From Rhabdornis inornatus (taxonomy: Eukaryota > Chordata > Aves > Passeriformes > Rhabdornithidae): 64,000 nucleotides of DNA. A model generated the notes under the pieces. The model saw only the letters and a list, made by a program, of their open reading frames with translations, made no database searches and was not told where the DNA came from. Shown in pieces: positions 11,204-21,365 of this stretch (position 1 is the first letter of the stretch; every line of letters starts with the position of its first letter). The stretch is taken from the NCBI GenBank assembly GCA_013397075.1, contig VWZS01007621.1, positions 182,252 through 246,251 on the forward strand, given 5' to 3'. A program made the position numbers and the translations under genes.

Positions 11204-11590
11204 TCATAGAATCATTTAATGGCCTGGGCTGGAGGACACCCGAAGACCACCCAGTTCCATGCCTGCCATGGGCAGGGACACCTTCCACTATCCCAGGTTT
11301 CTCCAAACCCTGTCCAACCTGGCCTTGGCCACTTCCATGGATCCAGGGGTAGCCACAGCTTCTCTGGGCAGCCTATGCCAGGGCCTTCCCACCCTCTCAG
11401 CCAAGAATTTCTTCCCAATATCCCATCCATCCCTGCCCTCTGGCAGTGGGAAGCCATTCCCTGTGTCCTGTCACTCCCTGCTCTTGTCTAAAGTCACCCT
11501 CCAGCTCTCATGGACTCCCTTAAGGCACTGGAAGGAGGTTTTTCTCAGGGAAGATTCCTTGCTTGGATGTAGCAGCTCAAGCTCCTCCAC
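11204..11590 (-). repeat. CR1 LINE 3' fragment (antisense)
   Basis: One of the longest CR1 pieces here. It starts TCATAGAATCATTTAATGG and runs through GGGACACCTTCCACTATCCC, CAGCTTCTCTGGGCAGCC, GAATTTCTTCCCAATATCCC and TGTCCTGTCACTCCCTG, reaching diverged sequence that matches further-upstream CR1 lines. The right boundary is approximate. Frames across it on both strands, up to 170 codons, are not genes. Confidence 0.93.
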
Positions 11591-14253
11591 TTCTCTTGTT
11601 GAAGGGAGGATGAGAAGCGAGCACAGACCTTTCAAACATTTCGATCTCTCAGATTTTGTTGTCTCAGTCCAGGGGGAGAGGAAAGGTGAACAATCAGAAC
11701 AATCACAGCACATTTACTGTAAGGGATTACTTTTTTTTTCTCCCCCTTGGAAATTTCACAACTGGCTTTAATTAAGTTCTTCCAAACCCAGCAAACTCAC
11801 ACAAGGCATTAGTGAGGGACAGGGTACGTGTGTGCGCGTGTTTGCCGGATGGGATTTTTGCAAGTTTTCCTTCCTCTAATGAAAATTTCCTTGGCTGTCC
11901 CCATTAGAACAGGCTGGAGCCAAGCTTCTGGTGGGCTGACACCCCGTGGCTTGGCCCTGGGGTCACACACTGGTGCCAGGTGGCCAGAGAGCAGCATTTC
12001 TCTGCTAATGACCCAACTTGCTGTGCAAAATATGCAAAGTTATAAAACCATAAGATACGTCTTTCAAAGTCCTCCCCGACATATTTTTAATATTTCTTTC
12101 AACGTACTCTTTGGATTACTGATGCCATGTGTCTTTTAAACAGCCCCTGGGACCTGTCTCCCTGCCAAAACCCCCAAAAGGTGCTGGTTTTGCTGTCACT
12201 CCTGCTTGTAAAATGTGTTGTCTGAAACCACCTCTTCCTCTGCAGGATATTTTCTGAGTAGTTTTCTCTCCACCTCTGCGAATTCATGCGCTTTTCCTTT
12301 GTCTGCACGGCGGTTGCTAATCAAGGATGTCATGAGCTCTCAATGAAACAAAGTCTTTGGACGTGGGGACCCAGAAAAATGGACACAGTGTACTCCCAAA
12401 ATGTTCTTAGTAGCACATGTGAATTTCTTTGCACTCAAATTAAGCAGGATTAAAGCAGCTAAACTGTTGTTGCTCAGTTCTCTTGGATCATGTGACAAAG
12501 CCTGAATCGCTTTTAGTCACTGGTATAGGCCTAAGTCAGTCCCTTGATCTCCAAATTAATTTTTGAATTGAATGATTGTGTGGGGTTTTTTGTCCTAATT
12601 GAGTCTTCAAGTGAAAAATGCTTACCAAACAGATGGAAAACTGAGGACAAAGGGCTCTATTATGTAATAAAAAAGGGAGAGTTCACTACAACGGTTTGAA
12701 ATTAGTACTTGGAGGCTTGATTTATTTTTTTTTTTCCCTTCATAAAATCCCAAACAGTAAGCGATATGCAGCGTGTTTGGCACAGCTTGGTGGAAAACCA
12801 TGAGAAAGGAAGAAGGTGAAAAATTCGTACCAGCAGCTCTCACAGCAGACACTCCAAAGCACCTGAGTAATTTATTGATCCACTCCTCATTTTTCATGAA
12901 TTGATATGGCAGAAGCAATATTCCTTTCTCCCAAGAAGAAAAAGGTTTCAAGGGGTAGCAGTGCAAAGCTCAAAGGCGGTTCATGGATGTGAAAAACCCT
13001 GAAACTTCCCCTGGGAAATGCACTGGAGTGTTTCAAGTTCTGTGGGACCCTTGGGGCACCCTGGGGTTTTCTTGCCGTCGCCAAACACTGGGCTGGAAGG
13101 ATGGGGAAATACCTGGAGTTTCTTCAAGGAGCTCTATTCCATTCCTAGCTGCAGAGTTAATTAATATCCCTGTCTGCTAATGAGCAGGAGTAAATGGGTT
13201 GTATTGACAGCTACTGAGTCAGTGGGGTTTATTGATAACTACTGAAGTTCCATCAGAAATCCAGGTTAAAATGGGCCATGCTTTAGCCAGCTGTTTCCTT
13301 GGCATACAGCTAATAGGTGGAATTGCTTTTTGCCCCAAAAATCCCTGTTGTTGTTCCCTGTAGTTTAACACAAAGCTAATCACTGTAGTTGTGCTTGTGC
13401 TAAATATTTTTCAATGTTTAGAGCACATATATTTGATAACTCTTTACTTCCTATTGCCTTGGCAACTGAATGCTTTTAAGCTGTTCCAAGTTACAATCAC
13501 TGCTTAATATAAAGAAAGAGAGAAACCACCCAAATATTAATTGATTTTTGGCCATGGTTATTGGAAGATCATCAGCTCTGGTGAGGTGTAGAAGCCACCA
13601 GCACCAATAAGAAAGCAAAGAGTTGCCTTTCTATGCTTTGGCATTTCCTTCAAAGTGCTGCTGCTACGTTTTGTGGGAGTTTTACAGTTCTGTGGTTGGA
13701 TGGAGCTTGGACAGGAACCATCACTTGTGTTGGGCTCTGTCACAGCCCTGCCTGTTTTGGTCCATTTATTGTGTGAATGTGATCCATGGAGCTCCTGTGC
13801 TCACCTGAGGCGTCATATTGCTCATAAATATAGTGCAAAGAGTTTGATTCTGCTTATTCCAAGAGTGCTCAAATTTCCTGGCAAAACCTGTTGATGAGTA
13901 ATGGAAATAGTCAGGCTAAGTGTGTTCATGTATTTAAGAAGATGATTTTCCCCAGTGAAGCATCTGGGAGATGCTTGGGACTTAAAAGGTTCACAAAAAC
14001 CTGTATGGTTTCAAGTTCTTCTGCTGGCCATCATGTCAGTGTTAGGGCTTCTGCCTCACTGAGATCTTGTGCTCCTGTTGGAGCAAAGGAATAGTTCCTG
14101 CATATGGAGAGGGAGTAAGAAGGTCTGGGCTACAGCCTCTGAAAGAGAAAAAAATGGCAGCAAAGTAACTGCAGACAGAACAAGTAATGGCAATTTATTA
14201 CCTGAAGTGAAAATGTGGCACTGAGTTCAGAACAAGTAGGACTTTGTTCAGGC
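11591..14253. other. Unique sequence, no gene seen
   Basis: No repeat family recognised. AT-rich sections lie around 12400-12760 and 13200-13560. A short run GTGTGTGCGCGTGTTTG lies near 11828. Frames of up to 114 codons lack recognisable features. Confidence 0.5.
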
Positions 14254-14512
14254 AATTAAACTGACAGAGGGCAGGATTAGATGGGTTACTGGGAAGGAAT
14301 TCTTCCCTGTGAGGGTGGGGAGGCCCTGGCACGGGGTGCCCAGAGAAGCTGTGGCTGTCCCTGGATCCCTGGAAGTGTCCAAGGCCAAGCTGGACACTGG
14401 GGTATGGAGCAACGTGGGATAGAGGAAGGTGTCCCTGCCATGGCAGGGGGTTGGAATTGAATGAACTTTGAGGTTCCTTCCAACCCAAACCACTCTGTGA
14501 TTCTTTGATTCT
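14254..14512 (+). repeat. CR1 LINE 3' fragment (sense)
   Basis: AAACTGACAGAGGGCAGGAT opens the match. GAATTCTTCCCTGTGAGGGT, GTGCCCAGAGAAGCTGTGGC and AGGTTCCTTCCAACCCAAAC follow in sense order, ending in a CTGTGATTCTTTGATTCT tail. About 260 bases of the 3' end are kept. A 151-codon frame on the opposite strand is an artefact. Confidence 0.96.
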
Positions 14513-16897
14513 AATTAGTGAAAATGGGATATCAGCAGGATGGGAAAGACCTGCTGGATCTAACTCTGCAGGGGGATATTTCCATCGGCCCAGGCTATAG
14601 GGGTGCCTGTGGTTGATCCATACTGGACAGTGCCCATGCACAAGGAAGACCACCAGGATAGGACGACTCCCACAGCAGCTGCCCCGCTCCTGGCGGAGAT
14701 GGGCACTTGGGAACCCAGTGGGTTTGCAATGCCCTCCTTAGCAGACACACTTGGCAAAGCCTGACCACTGAACCAGCTCTGCTCCCGCTCCAGGCTGCTC
14801 CAAGCTCACCCCAACAGCCTCCAAATCAGATCCTGTAAATCAACTCTCCTTAGTTTTCATTATTTGCCTGAATTAGAAGTTCAGGGAAGGCTTATTCTCA
14901 TTTTGCCTGAAATAGCAGCACATGAGCTGGGCAGGAACAGGTCTAACCTTTCAGCAGAGTTCAGGCTCTGCCACGTCAGCGATTGTTCCTTGCCATCACA
15001 GTGTAAAACTCTTTTCCCTTTCACTTCACATCATTTCTTTCTGCAGAACGCTTTCAGTGCAGATAATGCACACGGAGGTACAATGCAGGCAGTTGTCTGA
15101 GAAAAGAAGCCCGTTTTCTTCTAGTGGGTGGTAGGTAAGAATTACTAATCCAATCTGCTTGAGTTAACGCAAAACAAGGATTAGGGTAAAGTTCCCGAAT
15201 ATGTTAATCTTCCTTTATAGAGGCAAACTTTAGCACTGCTATCAACCCCGTGGTTTATAGTTCATGGGAACAATGAACCAATTAAACTCGAGCAGAAAAA
15301 AAATCTTGCACAAGTTTTCTGATTGTTACCTAATACTTTGAATTCTTTTGATTCTTAATTATTTGCCACTGTGTCATAGACGGGGGAAATAAAACATTGT
15401 TTATTATTCATTAGGCTGTTTCTAAACATATCCATAATTAACTGCATCTTATTGTAGTTGTTCTTTTCATCTCTCCCTTTATGAAAGTAGGTATTAAATG
15501 ACACATAAGGGCCTGGATAACTGATATAATTGTTGGCAGTGGAAATGGATGGCTTACTGGAATTGTGCCTATTCATAGTCAGCTAGTTGTGAAAAAACTC
15601 AGCTTGTGTGAAGGAAAGAAAAGGGAACATTCAAAACAATTTCTCTTAGATTTTGGGAATGAAAAATTACCTTTTTTCACTTTTTATGACAGCAAAATGT
15701 CCTCTGGCCTTACAGAAACAAGCCTTAAACGCTGCTTTAGCCCTGTTGGTATCCAAAATATTCTTACTGCTGCTCTTACAGTAATCCATACAACTTGGTA
15801 AATTTTACTGTGGGCTCTGGATTTTTTTTCTGCCTTTCGAATTTCTGACTGGGGAACAGAGCAAAAGGAGAATAATTGGACTTTCTGCTAAAGAAAGAAA
15901 TGTCAAGGATTTACTTTTAAATGCTAAAGGGTCTATTCTCCTGTCAATACCTGCATGTGGATCTTGGGCACATCAATTAGAGAAATGTAGTCCTAAAGCA
16001 AATGTTACACTGCAGGATTTCAGCAAGTTCAGTGCCAGTGGGTCAGAAAAAGCAGTTTGATTTTAGAGTAATAATGTGGGTGTTTTACCTAACCAGCTAT
16101 TGATCCTAGCAATAAGTAGACAGCAGGGTTGTTTTTGCAGTATCACTATGTACTTGTACTTGTTAGAGACTGAATCCCACTGCAATCCAATGGAAAAGCT
16201 GTTTCTGGGAGATTCTGGTGTCACCATCACTTCTGGAAACCTCAGTAATTATTGAGGATTTAATTGGACCTGAAAGAGAAGGGAAGTAACCCTCTACTAA
16301 ATACATTTTTGTGTACAACCAAAATTCCAATGCGATGTGGTTTATAAGAAAAGACTCACGATGAGACATGTTGGATATTGCAATCCAAGCTCCAGTTCAG
16401 TTTATTAAGTCACATTTATAATGTTCTCAATTAAGAGAATTGCAGTTTAGGGAATACAGCAGGTCACAGCAGGTCAGAGTACAGGCCTCTGTAGCAGAGC
16501 ACTTGTCAAAGGCTCATTTTATTTTGTAAAAATAAGTCAGCTTTTACATTCCCTTGGTGAAAAGTGGGCCCTTGTGCAAGGCACTGAGCTGACCCCTTCA
16601 TGCTGGAGTTAAACTTCTCAGCAGGGAGCAAGGACTCCTTGGGGGCAGTGACTCAGTGTCTCGTTTTTAGTCCTTTTTATTCAACTCCCTTGATTTCTGC
16701 TTTTCACCTGAGGGGAGCAGACACCTCAGCCCTCCTCATGACTGGCTGCTCCTTTGACCCTCCAATTCATCTCTCTGCTCTCTCTATCCAGCAAAAACCT
16801 TTGGGAAGGTGCAAGTGAGGCTGGGGGACTTTTTTAGGCTGACATCAGCATGCCATCAGAAAGTGCAGTGCTCAGTGCACCATCACCTCCCAGCACA
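14513..16897. other. Unique AT-rich sequence, no gene seen
   Basis: Mostly repeat-free. The section at 15140-15580 is notably AT-rich with many TTAAT/ATTA motifs. A small tandem echo of AGCAGGTCA lies near 16458-16477. No coding signal was recognised. Confidence 0.5.
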
Positions 16898-17217
16898 GAC
16901 AATCTGAGAATCCTTCACTTTGGAAAAGAAATTTGAGATCACTGAGTCCAGCTGATGCCAAAGCCACCACCAACCCGTGTCCCCAGCTGCCAAAGCCACC
17001 ACCAACCTGTGTCCCCAGCTGCCAAAGCCACCACTAACCTGTGTCCCCAGGTGCCACATCCACATGGCTTTGAAATCCCTCCCTCCTGTGCCAGTGCTTG
17101 ACAACATTTTAGATGAAGCAATTTTTCCTAATAACTGATCTAAATCTACCCTGGCACAACTTGAGGCTGATTCCTCTCATCCTATCGCTTGTTACTTGTG
17201 AGAAGAGACCAACACTG
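16898..17217 (-). repeat. CR1 LINE fragment (antisense) with internal triplication
   Basis: Antisense CR1 lines include GATCACTGAGTCCAGCTGAT, GTGCCACATCCACATGGCTT, CCAGTGCTTGACAACATTTT, GGCACAACTTGAGGCTGATT and TCATCCTATCGCTTGTTACT. The left part is expanded by three tandem copies of a 32-base unit (16956-17051). It reaches somewhat further upstream in CR1 than most copies in this window. Confidence 0.93.
16956..17051. repeat. 32-base tandem triplication inside CR1
   Basis: Three consecutive 32-base units each begin TGCCAAAGCCACCAC (ACTAAC in the third) and end TGTCCCCAGC/G. A partial fourth begins TGCCACATCC. Ordinary CR1 has a single copy of this line, so the expansion happened after insertion or in the source element. 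Confidence 0.95.
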
Positions 17218-17574
17218 ATAATAAGGGCGTCCCTTACATGGATTTAGTGAGAAACAAAGCACACCAAAACCTCTCACACAGCCAGGATGTCTCTCCCAGT
17301 TTGGAGTGCTCTTTTCTGGGAGCTGAGGGAAGCACTTGGCTGCAGGGTGACAGGTTAAGTGTGGTCTGTCTGCGGGCCAGACACTCGGAGGTGTAAACTG
17401 GGAGCGCTCCCAAGATGCTGAGTTACATCTTCTGGAGAGCTGCCCTGCTCCGTCAGGCTCCGCCGTGCCGGGGCCCATCCTGGGAGCTCTGCAGCCAGTG
17501 GGAACAGATGGCACTCAGCACTTGGCAGCATTAGACCCCAAATCCCAAGTCCTGGGTCTTTTTTTTTTTTTTTT

Positions 17575-17584
17575 NNNNNNNNNN
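17575..17584. other. Assembly gap (10 N) in a T run
   Basis: Ten Ns are embedded in a run of T on both sides, consistent with a collapsed or unread homopolymer. Confidence 0.99.
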
Positions 17585-18654
17585 TTTTTTTGTCTAACCA
17601 CCAAAAAAATCTCTTTCAGTTCACGAGTGGCAAAGCAGCAGCAAAACCAAGGTGGAGCGAGATGCACCGGGTGAACATGCTTGAATAAATTCACAAAAGT
17701 AGCGAGTGCTTTTTGCAAGCCCTCCAGTGCACAGCAGAAATAGTCCAAGTTTGAGGCTGGGGGACTTTTCAAGCTCGTTTCCCTGCTGTGGCACATAAGG
17801 AACAGACAAAAACCCCTTTCTGTAGCCTCCGCTGGCTGCGACATTTGTTGGTGTCTGTGGATCTTATTCAGAGTGCTTTGTGCAACACTCGTAGTAATGT
17901 AACTGTATTGTGGCAGGAGACTGGAGAGGGCAGAGGATCACTCACTCGAAAACATGACCTTTTAATTTAAACAAAAGACTTGAAAAAATGAAAGTGGGTC
18001 TTAAATGCAGTTTAATCAGTCAGGCGAAAGATGTCTAATGAAGCTGCCAGACAGATTTGTAGCCAGACTGTCACTTTACCCATCATGTTTGCAGCCTCCA
18101 GTGGTGAGATTAGGACTGGGTGAAGGCACAGTCCATCCAAATTTCCCCAGTCTGCTCCTCTACCCTGTCTGTTGAGTTTTGACAATTTGACAAATTATTT
18201 TGTTGTGTTGTCTCTAGACATGGAGGAGCTGAGCGTGTCGCTCTCACCTTTGAGTGCAGCTGAGCGTTGCCTGATGGAGAGATGAGAGACCCAAAGAGAT
18301 GCTGCAATGCTACAAAATCAAGGTAAACCCTCTTAGTCTTTCTGCTTTCTGACATTTTCCTCCTAGGTGATCTGTGCTAAACCACCTGCCTCTTGAACAA
18401 GGACAGTTGAAAAATTTCAGAGCAAATTTTAAATTTCTTGATTCCCCGTGCTGTGAATCAATGAGTTGTTTTCTTACCAGAATCTCTATTTCTTACTTAA
18501 AGCTGCTGGGACGCTGCAGTGATGAGTAGGGCAGCTGTGGGAACCTTTCAGCAGTTGTGGCTGCATCAGAAGATGCCTACACCAAGAAGGGACTTGTTTT
18601 AATGAGAACCAAGTTAGAAACCTCCCCCAGAGGTGAATTCCCAGCTCTGTGACC

Positions 18655-18682
18655 ATCGCAGCGGCGGCGATCGCGCACTTCT
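18655..18682. other. Very small CpG cluster
   Basis: CGCAGCGGCGGCGATCGCGC holds six CpGs in about 22 bases in an otherwise CpG-poor area. Too short for a CpG island call. Confidence 0.7.
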
Positions 18683-19939
18683 CACCAGCACCAAATTGGT
18701 TCTGTCTTAGCTTTTTTGGATGCAGGATTGTTGTTTATTTTGCAGGGAATATTTGTTCCTTAAGAAGTTTTCCATGGCTGCCCGTTGCAGAAGCCAACCT
18801 CAGTGTTTATCCACAGGCTAAGCAGGGCTCAGACACGCAGCGTCTGAGCTCCCCTGCACAGCCATGCCGGTGAACCCAGGCTGCAAGGGGAGGAATTGCC
18901 TCTCTGGAAGATGAGAGGGGATCCATTTTCCATGCTAGCTCTTTCCTGGGGGGCTTTGCCAAGAAGAGAAAAAAAAAACACTTGCAGTTTTCTGTCTTTT
19001 CACTCTTCTTCTTTTTTTTTAAAAAAGAACATCAAAGTTATCACTCCTGCTTTCTCACCATAATCCCACAAATCCTAATGTATGTCTCCCAGTCCTTTCA
19101 TGCTAAAATCACAAGAGTGTGTGTGTTTTGGAGTATTTAGGAGGGTGCTGGCTGTTTCCCCATTTGCATACACACTCTGTCACTAAAAGAGCTAAACCAG
19201 GAAAAGCAGTTCAAACTCAAACATTTGCTTATTTTTCTCAGGTACTTTAAAGTCAGTTTTTATTTTAAAATCACTTACGTGACACGGTGTCTAATTCTGC
19301 TTCAGTGGAACAAGACAAGTGGACAAAAATGACTTTTCTTGTGAGTTGCTTTTTTTATCCTTCTCCCTTTCCCTAAACATTCTTTTTCCCCCTAAGTTTC
19401 ATGCTTAGCAAAAAAACCCTCTGTAATTGTCTTGTCATGATTGTAGCTCTTCCCATTCACCGCCACTTTACAGGGAAAGCCCCGGGAAAAGAATTCTTAA
19501 AAATGAAATTTCATGCTTGCATGTGTTTCTGTGATCTGCAGTGTGTATGATCTCCGAGTGGAAAAACTTCTCTAAAAATAACTGGATTACCCTTGCTCCG
19601 ACGCCATCTGATGCCTCCTGAGCGGATCCTGCCGCTCGCCTGTGATCTCTCGCCCACCGCAATCGGGGTGACAGGCATTGAGGAGAGGGGCTGGCGGTGA
19701 CACCCCCGCCCTCACCCCCCTGGGGACACGGGCTGGGGCAGTGGGGCAGCCCCTTGTCAGCACAGCACAAAGCCCTGACCTGTGGCAAACAGGGAAATCT
19801 GCGTCCTTACCTGGTTATTCGGGAAGACCTGCAGCATTCTGCCTCAAAGATTGTTTTTATGCTGATTTTCCTTGCAAGCCTCCTCCATGCAGGTTTTTGT
19901 TTTTGGAGGGGAATGGTTTGGACAATGCAGTTTGGGGGG

Positions 19940-20175
19940 TGTGTGTCCAGTGGTGTGTGCAGGGCGTCATCCCAACCCTCCCCATCCATCAGGAAGGCTC
20001 CCATGGAGCCTGGGGGCTGGGACCTGCCCCCTTTGGTTGTAGGACCCTCTTTTCTCTGCAGCGTCCAGCCCTGGTCTGGGGCCTGCAGGTGGTATTGCAG
20101 CCCAAGAAATAAATGCTGATAGAGTCCAGAGATCCCAATATTCATCTTTCAAGACGTTTTTCTTCTTGTCTTACA
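19940..20175 (+). mobile_element. Possible ERV LTR remnant
   Basis: A TG-rich left end is followed by a polyadenylation signal AATAAA at 20108-20113. About 60 bases on, after AGAGTCCAGAGATCCC and TTCATCTTTCAAGACG, the match ends in CTTACA. That order resembles the R/U5 end of a retroviral LTR. No internal sequence, matching partner or target-site duplication was found, and the left end is a guess. Confidence 0.35.
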
Positions 20176-20540
20176 ACCCTTCTTCCTACATGAACACGCT
20201 CCTTGGCTTCCTTAGCTTGGGAACTACAGCTGCAGCCTGAGCCACAGCAATCAGCTTCCTCTTCCTCTGCTGCCCAGCGATTTCATGGCAGGTTTTCCTG
20301 CCTGGAAGTAGAAATGACTTTGTAAGTCCTTGCTCCTGCAATGCCACCCAGCAATGGCACCTGCCAGCTGGGCCAGTGGTGCCCACAGGACAAAAAGAGT
20401 GTGTCCCTCTCTGGCATGGCTGTATCCAGCCCTGACCCACATAAGTAACAGTCCCTCAAGGGCTACCTTGAAAGGGGATTAGGTAGGAGTGGGTAGGAAA
20501 AACCACTGAGCAGATGAGAGCAATAACACATTAGCAGGAG
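20176..20540. other. Unique sequence, no gene seen
   Basis: No repeat family or coding signal recognised. Short frames of 84 and 63 codons on the minus strand have no features. Confidence 0.5.
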
Positions 20541-20822
20541 CGGGAAGGCTGGTCCGGTGACTGAACACCAGACTTGGACTCTGGAGATCAAGGTTTAATC
20601 CTCCATTCTTCCACAGATGTTGGCAAGTCACTTAATCTCTCTGTGCCTCAGTTCCCCATCTGGAAAAGGAAGATAATGGTACTTCTTTTGTCTGCACTGT
20701 CTGTTTAGATTTCTAAGTTTTCCAAGGCCAGGGATGCTTCTTCAGGAGCGTATAGATGGCACCTACCTCTGCAGAGGGAATCACACTGCAGCCTTCCATG
20801 CTAGAAATGATAATAAATAACA
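20541..20822 (+). mobile_element. Ancient MIR-type SINE
   Basis: The left part resembles a tRNA-derived head: CTTGGACTCTGGAGATCA, then a decayed B box AGGTTTAATCC at 20591-20601. The conserved core follows at 20621-20683, with GGCAAGTCACTTAATCTCTC, TGTGCCTCAGTTCCCCATCT and GATAATGGTAC. The 3' part (CTGTTTAGATTTCTAAG through CCAGGGATGCTTCT, ending near ATAATAAATAA) resembles the 3' region of amniote MIR relatives. Such elements are rare and old in bird genomes. Confidence 0.8.
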
Positions 20823-21244
20823 GAACTATCAGTCCTTTAATCATCAGGGAACTCACACTGGTTTGCAACAAAATTTGCAATTAGTGCATGATCAGACCTT
20901 TAATTGAAGTTGAATAAACATGTCATGTAACATAATGGGCATTTCCAGAAAATGTTTTGTGGGGCCTTGGGACTCCCTGTTTGCATCTTCAGATGACCAC
21001 AACTGTCATCCCCATCCTGTAATAGATCCTGAGAGCCATTTTCAAGCTGGGTGTTAAGGCAGAAGTTGTAGTGAGGGGATTTTAACTGACAATATCAAGA
21101 AATATCAACAACAGCTTTGCCCGTGGTCCTTCCCAAATGCCCATGGATTCAGAAGAAATCAGACCAACTCCTGCTGGGGGAATCTGAAATCTCCCTGCTT
21201 TGGAACCCTCTGTTTCTCCATCACCTGAAAAGTTTGGGCTGAAT
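20823..21244. other. Unique sequence, no gene seen
   Basis: AT-rich bases at 20860-20960 include GCAATTAGTGCATGATCAGA and TTTAATTGAAGTTG, which look like possible regulatory sequence. There is no coding signal. Confidence 0.45.
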
Positions 21245-21365
21245 TCATAGAATCATGGAATCATAGAATATCCTGCACTGGAATGGGACCCACAAAAATC
21301 ATCAAGTCTCCAACTCCTGAGCCTGCACAGAACACCCCAAGAATCACACAGTGTACCCAAGAACA
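21245..21365 (-). repeat. CR1 LINE 3' fragment (antisense)
   Basis: Begins TCATAGAATCATGGAATCAT and continues through GGGACCCACAAAAATCATCA, CCAACTCCTGAGCCTGCACA and ACACCCCAAGAATCACACAG, the antisense order of one CR1 3' variant. Confidence 0.92.

Larger units (their letters stand above)
17218..19939. other. Unique sequence with one gap, no gene seen
   Basis: Contains the T-run gap at 17575-17584, a very small CpG cluster near 18655-18680, A- and T-rich runs at 18970-19030, and slightly raised GC at 19600-19750. Frames include a 144-codon and a 140-codon one in different plus frames over the same bases (19678-20119), which argues against either being coding. Confidence 0.5.

Noticed and set aside
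11259..11771. 170-codon plus-strand frame
   Set aside because: Most of it is the wrong-strand reading of an antisense CR1 fragment.
19678..20119. Two plus-strand frames of about 140 codons in different phases
   Set aside because: Both cannot be coding over the same bases. Neither is recognisable, and they run into a possible LTR remnant.
20585..20605. tRNA-like B box, possible tRNA gene
   Set aside because: The B box is degenerate and the context is a MIR-type SINE head. No cloverleaf could be formed.
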